Assembly (NCBI GenBank): GCA_041583135.1
Contig: JBFHGJ010000027.1
Coordinates: forward strand, 1 to 58,871
Direction of reading: 5' to 3'
Length of the DNA: 58,871 nt
From: JABSOG01 sp041583135
GTDB taxonomy: Bacteria; Pseudomonadota; Gammaproteobacteria; Enterobacterales; Alteromonadaceae
This document shows, in pieces, positions 25,726 through 35,400 of the stretch. The notes under the pieces were generated by a model that was not told the origin of the DNA, ran no database searches, and worked only from the letters and a program-made list of their open reading frames with translations. Every line of letters starts with the position of its first letter. The stretch's first letter is position 1. A program made the translations under genes and the position numbers.

Positions 25726-25759
25726 AATTGATGTGTTTTTTCCATAAAACACATCAATT
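25726..25759. repeat. 14-bp perfect inverted repeat
   Basis: AATTGATGTGTTTT at 25726-25739 is exactly inverted at 25746-25759 with a 6-base loop. It lies next to the operator-like palindromes and about 200 bases upstream of the collagenase start. It could form a stable hairpin in either transcript. No T-run follows, and it is not at a gene end. Confidence 0.6.
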
Positions 25760-25879
25760 GGAGTGAAAACCAAAGGTAAGCTTATAAAAACAAAAGTTAT
25801 TATAGTTTGTATCAAATTGTACGGTTGAACGATAAAAGGGCGTCAGAAGGGGGAGTGAGATTGTTGCTTGTGGAGATAA

Positions 25880-25902
25880 ACGCGTTTTTTAGAAAAACGC
25901 GT
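25880..25902. repeat. 10-bp inverted repeat with 3-base loop in a divergent promoter region
   Basis: ACGCGTTTTT at 25880-25889 pairs with AAAAACGCGT at 25893-25902. It resembles the ACGCG hairpin of the terminator at 22616, but here it sits between two divergent gene starts where no known transcript ends. It may be a leader attenuator, or the end or core of a small RNA. No other feature is seen in the 25523-26051 gap. Confidence 0.5.
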
Positions 25903-26051
25903 ATCAGATTTCTATATGTTTAAGGGCACACGCTCACTCGATATTTTAGTCTGTATTTTAGGGTTGTATTGTGTATTTAATTAGACTACAATTTCGTGTG
26001 CCTTTTTAATCTACGGTTCAAAGAATAACAATCAATAAAAGACTTTAATAT

Positions 26052-26384
26052 ATGAAAATCAGATACTTAAAAACAGTGGTGCTGGTAGCAGCAGCTTTGG
26101 CTGCTAACCTCTTTACCGCGCCATCCTTTGCTGAGCTTCAGCAACAATGCAGTAATACCACAGTTCAGTTCAAAGAACTCACGCCACAGCAACGCACCGG
26201 TAACCTAACCCCCGAAGATTCAGCGGTTTTTAGCTCGCCACATTACTGTGTTGGCTATAAAGACAAACTCGGATACAACACAAAAGCGCCCAAACTCACA
26301 ACCAATGAGGCCAGTGGCATTACCGCCCGATACAACCTTGTATGGGCTATGTTGACCACCAGCGATGAAAAAGTGGGTGATTAG
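26052..26384 (+). CDS. small exported protein, 5' part of a probable frameshifted gene
   Basis: 110 residues with a good signal peptide (VAAALAANLFTAPSFA, then ELQQQC). The mature part has two cysteines and no recognised domain. The frame ends at a TAG at 26382 just after a GAAAAAG run. Removing one base there joins it smoothly to the following frame, which lacks its own signal peptide but is cysteine-rich. The joined protein would have about 233 residues. It may be a true frameshift mutation, a sequencing error in the A-run, or two overlapping genes. Unknown family. Confidence 0.55.
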   Translation: MKIRYLKTVVLVAAALAANLFTAPSFAELQQQCSNTTVQFKELTPQQRTGNLTPEDSAVFSSPHYCVGYKDKLGYNTKAPKLTTNEASGITARYNLVWAMLTTSDEKVGD

Positions 26385-26754
26385 CGGCCAAGGCAAAGTG
26401 GACTACTTTGATAGCAATGGCAATACGCTTTTACCTGACGGTTCATCAACTTATTGTCTTGACTGCTACTACCATATTGAGCAAATTCTTGCCGATGGTG
26501 GTGCAAGTTATGGCGGGTCATATGATTGGCAAGGCTATGTTAGTTGGGGGTATAACTTGACGCCAGATGAGGGAGAAGTTATTGAAAATGAAATCTGTGG
26601 TATTTATCGAGACTGTATTGTGTATATGTATGAGTTTTTCTTCGATGATACCGACACAATTGGCGAACACTGCGTTAGAATTGATTACACTGATGGCTCA
26701 GCGGTAACGGGATTATATTGCCAAGTGATCAATGATACGCCAGGACCAGAGTAA
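26365..26754 (+). CDS. cysteine-rich ORF, 3' part of a probable frameshifted gene
   Basis: 129 residues starting at an ATG inside the end of the previous frame, shifted by one base. It contains spaced cysteine groups (CLDC, EICGIYRDC, EHC, YC) of the kind that form disulfides in the periplasm or outside the cell, yet has no signal peptide, and no ribosome site precedes its ATG. Together these suggest it is the C-terminal half of the preceding exported protein, separated by a one-base shift near 26368-26374. No family is recognised. Confidence 0.5.
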   Translation: MKKWVISGQGKVDYFDSNGNTLLPDGSSTYCLDCYYHIEQILADGGASYGGSYDWQGYVSWGYNLTPDEGEVIENEICGIYRDCIVYMYEFFFDDTDTIGEHCVRIDYTDGSAVTGLYCQVINDTPGPE

Positions 26755-26774
26755 TAGAGTAGGAGTAAATTAGA

Positions 26775-26897
26775 ATGATATATTTGCGACTCGAAAGAAT
26801 AATAAAGTCTCTTTGTGTATTGGTATTTCTCAGCTTTGGTAGCTCATTCGCGTCAGAGAGTAGCGATCAGTGCCCTGATATTAAGCTATTCCAATAA
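26775..26897 (+). CDS. 40-residue exported peptide
   Basis: An ATG 8-9 bases after AGGAG opens a 40-codon frame encoding a signal peptide (IIKSLCVLVFLSFGSSFAS) and a mature tail of only about 13 residues (ESSDQCPDIKLFQ). The placing of a QC pair soon after the predicted cleavage site echoes the preceding gene (ELQQQCSNTTVQF), so it may be a truncated paralogue. It starts 18 bases after the previous stop and is probably in the same transcript. It may also be a genuine secreted peptide. Confidence 0.45.
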   Translation: MIYLRLERIIKSLCVLVFLSFGSSFASESSDQCPDIKLFQ

Positions 26898-26959
26898 TGA
26901 GTTAAATGCGTTGATCCAACAGCTTTAATGATTACGCAGCCTAACCTTAGCACTATTGC

Positions 26960-26981
26960 GCTGGTATTGCTCAATACCAGC
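26960..26981. repeat. GCTGGTATTG inverted repeat upstream of the lipase
   Basis: A perfect 10-bp inverted repeat with a 2-base centre lies in the 26898-27266 gap. It may be the terminator hairpin of the small ORFs (no T-run) or an operator for the lipase promoter. The remaining gap holds nothing recognisable. Confidence 0.45.
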
Positions 26982-27266
26982 CTCAAGCATTTCTATACAT
27001 GCCACGATTGATTCATTGTGCTTTTACCTGCGACGGCAAAACAAGCCGCGAAACGCCTTTTCCATCGCCTACATAGTACTGTTTAAGCTGAATTCGAATT
27101 CAATAGTGGCAAAATTGCTAAAAAAACACCCACAGATTGCTTGTTATTTGATTGAACTGTGGCTAACATCTGGTATGACCTCTTGGTCCAACCAGTTGTG
27201 TTGAGACTGGAGGGCGAAAACTCAAAAACGAAAAGAAAACGAATAACAAGAAAGCAGGAGTTACCC

Positions 27267-28292
27267 ATGTTGAAGTCAAATCATTCCCGTCAATTGCCGC
27301 TACAAACGGTCGTTGTTAGCCTTTGGTTGCTACTGGCAGCCTTCGCCGGTTTCAGTCAAAACGCCAATGCCGCGGATACCTCAGGTAAAACCCGTTATCC
27401 GGTGGTTCTGGTGCACGGTCTTGCCGGTTTCGATAGCATTTTGGTGGACTATTTTTACGGCGTTAAGCATGAGCTTGCCCGCGTTGGCGCCGTTGATGTC
27501 TATACCCCGCAATTAAGTGCCGTTAACTACTCTGAGGTGCGCGGCGAGCAATTGCTCGATTACCTTGAGCAGTTGCAGGCCATTACCGGCGCTGACAAAT
27601 TCAACCTTATCGGCCATTCTCAAGGTGGTATTGATTCCCGCTATGTTGCCGCCGTTAGACCTGATTTGGTAGCGTCCGTCACCTCGGTCGGATCGCCGCA
27701 TTTTGGCTCTAAAACCGCCGATGTGGTTAAGGGCACACCGTTTGAGTCTCTGGCCTTGGCCATTGGCGATGCTATCGGGAGTTTTATCGGCGCCTTGGGC
27801 GGTGATGCATCACTAGAGCAAAGCACTGTCGGGGCAATTGAATCGCTTAACTCTGATGGCGCAGAGCGCTTTAACCAAAAATACCCACAAGGCCTTAGGC
27901 AGGGCGCATGTAAAGAAGTGCCTTTGGTGAACGTCGGTACTTGGTATTGGCCGCAATGGGAGTGGGATTACTCGGTGAACGACGGTCAGCACGAAGTAAA
28001 CGGCGTGCGTTATTACAGCTGGAGCGGCACCTATAACTTTGTAACCAACTCTAACATTTTGGATGTCGGCGATGCGCTCCTTGGGGTAACGACGTTAACC
28101 TTTGGTTTTGAGCAAAACGATGGTTTGGTGGGGCGCTGTTCTAGTCATTTAGGCAAGGTGATCCGTGATGATTACACCTTAAATCATATCGATGAAGTCA
28201 ATCATGTATTTGGGCTTGGCGGTTTGTTTACTACCGATCCGCTGCCGCTTTTCCGTGAGCATGTGCGCCGTCTTAAACAGGCCGGTTTATAA
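27267..28292 (+). CDS. lipA: secreted triacylglycerol lipase (family I, foldase-dependent)
   Basis: A 341-residue alpha/beta-hydrolase that cleaves triglycerides. The signal peptide ends SQNANA-AD. VVLVHGLAGFDS gives the oxyanion region, GHSQGG holds the nucleophile Ser at about 118, NDGLVGRCSSHLG supplies the catalytic Asp and His, and two cysteines fit the family I disulfide. An AGGAG site 6 bases before the ATG at 27267 rules out the longer frame from 27159. The chaperone gene begins 11 bases after the stop, the usual lipase-foldase operon. After folding in the periplasm such enzymes usually leave by the type II secretion system. The symbol follows Vibrio/Pseudomonas usage. Confidence 0.93.
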   Translation: MLKSNHSRQLPLQTVVVSLWLLLAAFAGFSQNANAADTSGKTRYPVVLVHGLAGFDSILVDYFYGVKHELARVGAVDVYTPQLSAVNYSEVRGEQLLDYLEQLQAITGADKFNLIGHSQGGIDSRYVAAVRPDLVASVTSVGSPHFGSKTADVVKGTPFESLALAIGDAIGSFIGALGGDASLEQSTVGAIESLNSDGAERFNQKYPQGLRQGACKEVPLVNVGTWYWPQWEWDYSVNDGQHEVNGVRYYSWSGTYNFVTNSNILDVGDALLGVTTLTFGFEQNDGLVGRCSSHLGKVIRDDYTLNHIDEVNHVFGLGGLFTTDPLPLFREHVRRLKQAGL

Positions 28293-28303
28293 GGTCGGTT
28301 TCA

Positions 28304-29344
28304 ATGTACGCTAAAGTATTGGGCGCTTTATGCGCCCTTGGTTTGCTCAGTTGGTTGCTACTTTCGTGGTCGCAAGATACGCCGCTAAATGCCCAGCAGC
28401 GTTTTGCCGAGATTAAATCGACAACCAAACAGGCCGCGAGCGTCAGTTTGCCGCAATCGCAGATAGCTCAGCTGGTGCGCCAGCCTTTGCCACCAGCGCA
28501 GCGTGAAGCCCTAGAGCATTTACCGCGTTCATTACAGGGCGTGCCTTTACCCAGGGCGCTGGAGGTGGATGACAACGGTGAGCTACAGATGAACGAGTCG
28601 GTTAGAAACTGGTTTGACTTTTATTTAACCGCGGTCGGTGAGCAATCTCTCGAAGCCATGGTGGCGAGAATGAAATATCAGCTGAGTAGGCAATTGCCTG
28701 AGCCTGCGCTATCACAGGCGCTGAGCGTGATGCAAAGCTACTTAACATACCGCAACCAACTGGCTGAGCTGATGAAAGAACAACAGGCGATAGATATAGG
28801 CTCATCTTCTGTAGAACGCTTATCTGAGCTTAACGATGCCATTAATGCTTTGAGTTTTGAGCTGTTTTCCTCTAATGCCGTTGAGGCATTTTTTGCCAAG
28901 CAAATGGCCTATGACAACTATATGTTGGCACGGCGAAAACTGGCCGAACAGCCGCTTGATAAAGCGCAACAAGCCAAAGCCTTGGCGCAACTGAATGCCA
29001 ATGCGCCAAGCTGGCTATTGCAGCAACAGCGTGAGAGTGACCAGCTTAACCGCTACCGAGAAAGCGCAGCGAAAGGGGAGGTCGATTTTGACGAAACCGT
29101 TCAAGCTTTTGGTATCGAAGCGGCTGACAGGCTGGTGCAGCTTGAACAAAAGCGTCGGCAGTGGCGGCAAAGTTTCAGCCTTTATCAGCAAGAAGTTGAG
29201 CGACTGTTACTGTCCGAGCAGCTTGACGGGGAAGACTTGGCGGTTGAAGTGGCAGCCCTGAGAAAGCGATATTTTGCTGAGCGTGACTGGCTAAGAGTGG
29301 CGGCAATGGATGAACAGAAATTCGGCTCGCGGCTGAGGTTTTGA
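28304..29344 (+). CDS. lipase-specific foldase (lipase chaperone Lif)
   Basis: 346 residues. An uncleaved N-terminal membrane anchor (VLGALCALGLLSWLLLSW) holds a long helical periplasmic domain. The Lif signature appears as VRNWFDFYLTAVGEQS, close to the family RxxFDYxLSAxGE motif, preceded by RSLQGVPLPRALEVDDNG. It folds the lipase encoded 11 bases upstream, with which it forms one operon. Length and motif fit the family well. In other genera it is named lipB, lif or limA. Confidence 0.93.
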   Translation: MYAKVLGALCALGLLSWLLLSWSQDTPLNAQQRFAEIKSTTKQAASVSLPQSQIAQLVRQPLPPAQREALEHLPRSLQGVPLPRALEVDDNGELQMNESVRNWFDFYLTAVGEQSLEAMVARMKYQLSRQLPEPALSQALSVMQSYLTYRNQLAELMKEQQAIDIGSSSVERLSELNDAINALSFELFSSNAVEAFFAKQMAYDNYMLARRKLAEQPLDKAQQAKALAQLNANAPSWLLQQQRESDQLNRYRESAAKGEVDFDETVQAFGIEAADRLVQLEQKRRQWRQSFSLYQQEVERLLLSEQLDGEDLAVEVAALRKRYFAERDWLRVAAMDEQKFGSRLRF

Positions 29345-29351
29345 TTTATTA

Positions 29352-29408
29352 GGGCCGCATCCATGCGGCCATTGTCACAGGCTCAATAGGGGGAGCGGGT
29401 GACAATGG
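29352..29408. terminator. double hairpin between convergent foldase and chitinase genes
   Basis: GGCCGCAT at 29353-29360 pairs with ATGCGGCC at 29363-29370. CCATTGTCAC at 29369-29378 pairs with GTGACAATGG at 29399-29408. The two perfect hairpins share two bases, so they compete slightly. They fill the 79-base gap between convergent stops. T-runs are weak, so termination is inferred from position. Confidence 0.55.
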
Positions 29409-29423
29409 CGTCCTTAATGGGTT

Positions 29424-32363
29424 TTATTGGCAGTCATCAGGGATAAACCATACGCCCCATTGACCTGATTTGGTTGGGTCTTCACCCTGAGTCCACCATT
29501 TGGCTTGATAGACTTGGCCCTCAACACTGGCTCTATCGCCTGCAACATAAACTTTACCGGCTTGCCAAGCATCTGCGCGACAAACCACATTTGGGTCTAC
29601 CACTTTGAAGTTTACCTCCTGCACTGTGGTGTTGCCGGTGTTGTCATCGGCGCTGACAACAAGTTTGTAGTTGCCAACACGCGCTGCTGTCCATTGTACT
29701 TGATAAGGTGTAGTAGGTTTGCCTAGCACGACACCATCGAGTTGAAACGCAACTTCAGCAATGGCGTTATCGTCGGTGACATTGGCGGCAAAGGTAACCA
29801 CGCTGCCAAGTTCAATTTCTTGGGCATTGCCGGGGCTTGTGATCACCACCACCGGCGGCGTATCTTGATCGCGATGCTGCATTGTGAACTGACCAACGAC
29901 TTCAGTGGTTGCGTTGTCGTCGTCGGTTGCGATCGCACGCAGCGCCATGGTGCCTGCTCTGTCTGTGTTAAAGTTCACTGCAAACGGAGTACTGGTATCG
30001 GTGGTAACGAGTTGGTCGTTAACGTAAAACGCCACGCTGGTGACTGTGCCATCACTATCTGAGGCATCTACTGACAAGGTAATGTCACTATTGGTTTCAA
30101 ACACTCCGCCGTTTGGTAACAGGTTGCTGACGACTGGCGGCAGGTTAACCGGTGGCTCTCCGGCACCACAGTCTTTGATATAGCTCCAGGCCTGGCCGGT
30201 ATCGGGGCGCTGATTGCGGTTCCACCATTTTGACTGATACAGTTTATTATCATAGGTGACCTGCTCATTGGTATACACGGTATCGGCATTCCACAGTGGC
30301 GCGTCACATTTGGTGAGGTTAAAGCTGCCTTCGGCCAAGGCGCTAAAGCCTGCTTCATTGCTGGCAACCACGCTCACGGTAACGGTGCCGTAGTCTGTCG
30401 GCTGGTAGTTCACCGCATAACTGTCGCCTTGGGTGTTATTACCTTGCAGCAACTGACCGTTAACGGTGAAATCTACCGCTGTTATACGGCTGGCCGCTGA
30501 ACTGGCGGTTGCGGTTAGGGTCAAAGTCCCTAGTGGGTCCATCACCACGTTGCCGTTGGGGCCGGTATAGCTGACGTCGGGTTTCAACACGTCGTCACTG
30601 ACTGAGATGTTGATCTTGAGCGCTTCACCTCGGTTGCCGTCATTGTCCATTGCCGTGGCACTCAATTCATAGTTGCCAGCGGCCACATTGGCCCAATTGA
30701 TGCCATAAGGTGCGCTGTAGTCTACACCGATAGATTGACCGTTGGCAAAGAACTCGACTTGAGCTATTTGACCGTCTGGGTCTGATGCCGATACGGCTAC
30801 CGAAATATCGCTGCCGGGCAAAAAGCTATCGCCATTTTGGGGTGAGCTAATGCTGGCCCTTGGATTGCCTATACCGCCTGTGGCGAAGACTTCATTGATC
30901 TTGTTGGCCAGTGGCTGATTGACCTTGCCACATTCGGCTAATTTGCCGCTATGCACCGTGACGCCGCCGCTACATTCAAGGTCGCCTGCGACGGTCCAAA
31001 CAATAGTGCCGCCAAAGTCGTGATCGACAATATACTGGGCTTTCTTACCCACCGATTCGACATCGTCATAAGATAGTACATAGTTCTTACCGTTGGCCGA
31101 TTTGGTGAGGTAGGGCACCTGCGCTGCCGCATCATACTTTTTTTCCCACCCGGCGCGGTGCTGTTCGACATAGAAATAATTCGGTGTGCCGTTGTAGACG
31201 TCCTTTTTCCAGTGGTCGTAGTCTGCTGCACTTGAGATTGGGCCGTCCGGCTGAATGACAATATCGGTTTTTATGGTATTGGTGCCGATATCGGCTGGCG
31301 CCTCGGTAACTACGCCGCGACCATAAAATGGGATCCCCATATTGATTTTGCTGCGCTTGATCCCCTTATCTTGCATCCACTGACCCACGGTATCCCAGTT
31401 AAAGCGGGGGATCTCTGCACCGGGATAATCGCTCATCGGCGCGTTGTGACCGGCCACGCCCGACCAGCCGCCGTTAAAGTCATAGGTCATCATGTTGTAG
31501 TGATCCATGTACTTATCCAGCTCAGGCCAGTCAAACCCTTCGAGCTTGTTGATGTCGGCTGAAAACGCGGCGGTGATCAGTTTATCAGGGCCTATCGCTT
31601 GACGAATTTCTTTGACCAAGGTTAAGAAGTTGCCATAGTCGGCCTCTGAGCCGGTAAAGTTCATGCCCGAGTACGGGCCGGGATATTCCCAGTCTAAGTC
31701 GATGCCATCAAAGCCAATGGCCATTAGGCGTTTGACGTCGGCCATAAATTTGGCCCGTTTGACCGGATCTGCGGCCATTTCCGGGAAATGCTTACACATG
31801 CTCCAGCCACCGATAGAGGCCATGACTTTGACGCCATTGTCATGGGCGTGGGCTAGAATGCCCGGTCTGCCGCCGGTTTTCTTGACTGGAATAGGAAAGG
31901 CGCCCGATAAGCCGTAGGCTTCGTGGCGCCAAGTGTTGCCTTCGGCGCTAAACCCTTGGGCTTTGGCTTCGTCGGTCAGCGTATAGGCAGGGCTTAGTTC
32001 ACCAAAAACCAAGTGATAGTCCCAGCTTGAGTAGATGTCTGACATCAACAGTTCTTTGGGCTGTTGTACTTCGCCTTCTTTGTAGATGTTTTTGTTGCGG
32101 TGATCCCCTGAGTGTAGCGAGCCGTCAACGGCAACGCCGAAAAATGAATAGTTCAAAATGGTGAACTTTTGCATATCGACGTTGAGGTGATTGGCGACGC
32201 CTTTGACGGCAAAACCGGCATTGGTGTCTTTCCACGGATCCCAATTGGTAATGTAGCCGATGATCTCTTTGTTGTGCTCGCTGGTGGTGTTGGCGTAGGC
32301 GCTGTTACCCATGGCGCAGGCCAGCGCGATCGCCGCAGCGATTTTTGCGGTTTTTGTTTTCAT
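29424..32363 (-). CDS. GH18 chitinase with Ig-like and two CBM5/12 domains
   Basis: A 979-residue secreted chitinase. The signal peptide is AAAIALACAMGNSAYA. The GH18 barrel at about 30-480 carries the DxxDxDxE motif GFDGIDLDWEYP with catalytic Glu at about 226. Then come Ig-like domains (ISSPQNGDSFLPGSDISV), a CBM5/12 chitin-binding module (YQSKWWNRNQRPDTGQAW), two more Ig-like domains and a terminal CBM5/12 (YQAKWWTQGEDPTKSGQWG). It hydrolyses chitin outside the cell. The frame extends to 32513, but the added residues have no signal character, so the ATG at 32363 is chosen. It lies 118 bases downstream of the second GH18 gene on the same strand, a likely operon. Confidence 0.92.
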   Translation of the reverse strand: MKTKTAKIAAAIALACAMGNSAYANTTSEHNKEIIGYITNWDPWKDTNAGFAVKGVANHLNVDMQKFTILNYSFFGVAVDGSLHSGDHRNKNIYKEGEVQQPKELLMSDIYSSWDYHLVFGELSPAYTLTDEAKAQGFSAEGNTWRHEAYGLSGAFPIPVKKTGGRPGILAHAHDNGVKVMASIGGWSMCKHFPEMAADPVKRAKFMADVKRLMAIGFDGIDLDWEYPGPYSGMNFTGSEADYGNFLTLVKEIRQAIGPDKLITAAFSADINKLEGFDWPELDKYMDHYNMMTYDFNGGWSGVAGHNAPMSDYPGAEIPRFNWDTVGQWMQDKGIKRSKINMGIPFYGRGVVTEAPADIGTNTIKTDIVIQPDGPISSAADYDHWKKDVYNGTPNYFYVEQHRAGWEKKYDAAAQVPYLTKSANGKNYVLSYDDVESVGKKAQYIVDHDFGGTIVWTVAGDLECSGGVTVHSGKLAECGKVNQPLANKINEVFATGGIGNPRASISSPQNGDSFLPGSDISVAVSASDPDGQIAQVEFFANGQSIGVDYSAPYGINWANVAAGNYELSATAMDNDGNRGEALKINISVSDDVLKPDVSYTGPNGNVVMDPLGTLTLTATASSAASRITAVDFTVNGQLLQGNNTQGDSYAVNYQPTDYGTVTVSVVASNEAGFSALAEGSFNLTKCDAPLWNADTVYTNEQVTYDNKLYQSKWWNRNQRPDTGQAWSYIKDCGAGEPPVNLPPVVSNLLPNGGVFETNSDITLSVDASDSDGTVTSVAFYVNDQLVTTDTSTPFAVNFNTDRAGTMALRAIATDDDNATTEVVGQFTMQHRDQDTPPVVVITSPGNAQEIELGSVVTFAANVTDDNAIAEVAFQLDGVVLGKPTTPYQVQWTAARVGNYKLVVSADDNTGNTTVQEVNFKVVDPNVVCRADAWQAGKVYVAGDRASVEGQVYQAKWWTQGEDPTKSGQWGVWFIPDDCQ

Positions 32364-32481
32364 TGTTGTGCTCTTTTTTGTTGTTGTTGCGTTGTTGGTT
32401 GGTGATTGTTGAGCTTCAGGCGCTTCGCTCGCCCCAATGGATCCACACACTGAGCGAAGCACCCAAAACCCGACAATTTGG

Positions 32482-35400
32482 TTAAATATTACAGACGAAT
32501 GTCCAGTCGGCACCGCCGGGCTGCGATTGAGTCCACCATTTGGCTTGATAGACTGAGCTGTCGTCTTTCATCATATCGCCTTGGGCTGCATGTGATGGAT
32601 TGCCTTGCCAGTCGGTCTGTGGAAAGTCCGGGTAGGCAGGTATGGTGGCCGGGTCGATGTTTTTGTCAACACACAGATTGCTCGGCGGCGGCACTTCTTT
32701 ACAGGCCGGATCGTCCGGGTTCAATTCACAAAACGGTGTGCCGCTGCCATGCTCTTCACTAAAACCATACTTCACGCCGTTGATCTCGATAGTGAAGTTT
32801 GACGGGCTGGAGATAGGCAGGTAGACCTTGATGTCGCCGTCTAAGGTTTCGCCCGGCTTGATTGACTTCCAGCTTGGCACGGTCAACTGGACGCGGTGAA
32901 AGGTGTTTTCTAGTCCGCCACCGTTATGCCCTGCGGCATTTGAGCCATCTTTGATCACTTTCATTCCCAAACCAGAGGTATCGGCGACAGTGCCCGGTGT
33001 TGTCGTGGCAACATCAAACTCAATGGTCGAACCGCCGGGGATCTCAATATCCGAGTGATTGATAAATTGCATTTTTGGATTGATAGGATAGTTGTTATCG
33101 CCCAGTTTGAACCCGTAAACGCGTACTTGAATGTCTAAGTTGCGTAGCGGCATGTCGATTTCGGCTTTTTTGTTGCCATAAGGCGTGGCTGTCTTAAAGC
33201 CTTGATAGGCGATGGCGGTGAGGGTGTCACCGAAGTAATATTCGCCACGGTCTTGATGCCAAGCAAAGTCGCCAGCCAGCTCCCAAAACATCACGCCGCC
33301 TATGCCCTTTTCGATGACATAATCGACTTTGCGCTGCATTACTTTTTCATCTTCAATCGACAGGTAAACTTTGCGCTCGGCGCTGTAGATTGAGGCGGTT
33401 TGAGTACCCTCGTCAAAGGCATAAACATAGCTGCCAAGACGGTCGTCCGGGTCGTTGACCGGATCAAGACCATAGGCGCCGATATAGCTGCCTTCAATGC
33501 CCGCCAGCATGTTTTTGATGTGCCACATGGGGTTGAAGCCTGCCGGTTCTTCTTCACCATTGGCGTTTTTGTCATGCCAGATGTTGTCGATACCGGTGGC
33601 ACCAGAGCCGCAAGGCGCGGTGTTTTGGTTGGCATAAGGGTTGCGCTCTTTATCGGTGCCTGTGCCTAACGGACACTGTTTTTGGTCGGCTAGTTTTGAG
33701 ATCCCCCAAAGACCGTTTACTCCGCCACCTTCAACGTCTTTCCAGCCACGGGTGTAGTAGGGCAAGCCAATATTGATGCGTCCTGCGGGCATAGAGCCAC
33801 GAAAGTAGTGGAATGCCCAGTCGGTATTGAGGTAGCCGATAGAGCCGTATTGCGCGGTATCGTATACCGGCTTAAGTTCAGGATCGTTTTGGTTGTCGAA
33901 CAGTGCTGAGTTAGGACCAACATAGTTGTTCCACGCCCCGTGTAGGTCATAAGACATGATGTTGACATAATCGAGGTATTTGCTGACCTGATAAAATTCT
34001 TGGCCACGCAACAGCCAACCTGAAGCCGGGGCGGCGATGGTGAGCATGTAGTGTTTGCCATCTTGTTTTGACGCTGCGTCGAGTTTTGCACGCAGGGTTT
34101 TCATCAGCGCTTCATAGCCTGCCCACAGTTTGCCGCGATTTGGCCCGGCTATCCATTCGTCCATTGGATTGCCTGCGCCATTGTTTGATGTGGCGTACTC
34201 ATAGTCGATATCAAGACCATCAAAACCATATTGGCGCAAGAACGCCACGGCTGAGTCGGCAAAGGTGTCGATATTGGCTTGCGACTCGGTCATGCTGTAA
34301 AAACCGCCTGAGGCGACGCGATTGCCGTTTTTATCGAAAAAACCACCGGTTTCGGCCCAGCCACCGACGGAGATCAGGGTTTTCACTTGTGGGTATTGTT
34401 TTTTGTATTTGTTGAGCAGGTTGAAGTGGCCCTTGTAGTTGTAGGATGGATCCATTTCCGCGCCCGCAACACCCGGCCAGTCAATGCCTAGCGCAGTATT
34501 GTTCGGATCGGTTATATCGCCGATAGAGATCTTGTTTTGCCCGTCGATATGGGCGAAGGCGTAGTTGATGTGGGTGATCTTATCCCATGGAATGTCACTG
34601 GCAATGTAGCGTGGTTTGCCATTGTGGCCGGTGCGCCATGAAGTGAAATATCCGATAACACGACGGGCGTGGTCGGTGCCCATTTTCTCACGGCCTTGCT
34701 GGTCGTAGACATCACAGTAAACCGAATCGCCAACCAAGCCGTCGGGGCGACAGGCCTCGTGGTCGGTTGGGTTAGCGCCTTTGACCATGACCGTGGCTAG
34801 TGCAGCGGTGCTGGTTTTGCCTTTGTCGTCGGTGGCGATGGCACTGATGGTATGATTGCCATCACCTGTGGCTGTCCACTGAGCGGTGTATGGGACGCTA
34901 CTATCGACACCGACAGATTGAGTATCGACAAAAAACTCGACGCTCTTGACTGTGCCATCGACGTCTGTCGCACTGGCCGCGATATCGACAAGGGCATTTT
35001 CATCAAACTGACTGTTATCGCCGGGCGCGGTTAAGCTCACTGTCGGCGCTTTATTGCCGAGTACCGTAACGGTCAATGAAGTGGAGACAACGCTGTCATT
35101 TTTGCGGTTGAAAGCACGAGCGTTAAGGCTATACTCGCCCGCTTCCGTTGCTATCCAGTTGAACTGGTAAGGGCTGTTAGCACCATCGGCCACAGCAACG
35201 ACAGCGTTGTCAACTAGAAGCTCGACTTTAGCCACATAGTTGCCGTTGGTGTCATCCGTTACGCTGGCAGAAACGCTGATCGCAAGGGTTTCACCTTGAT
35301 TGAGCGAGACCGGTGAGGTGGGGCTGTCGATAGCGACGTTTGGCAGTTCCAGCGCGACATCGTTAACTTGAATATTGACGACGGCTTCGGCGCTGGCACC

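Noticed and set aside
26956..27204. 82-codon plus-strand frame upstream of the lipase
   Set aside because: No ribosome site, it contains the inverted repeat at 26960 and it runs into the lipase leader.
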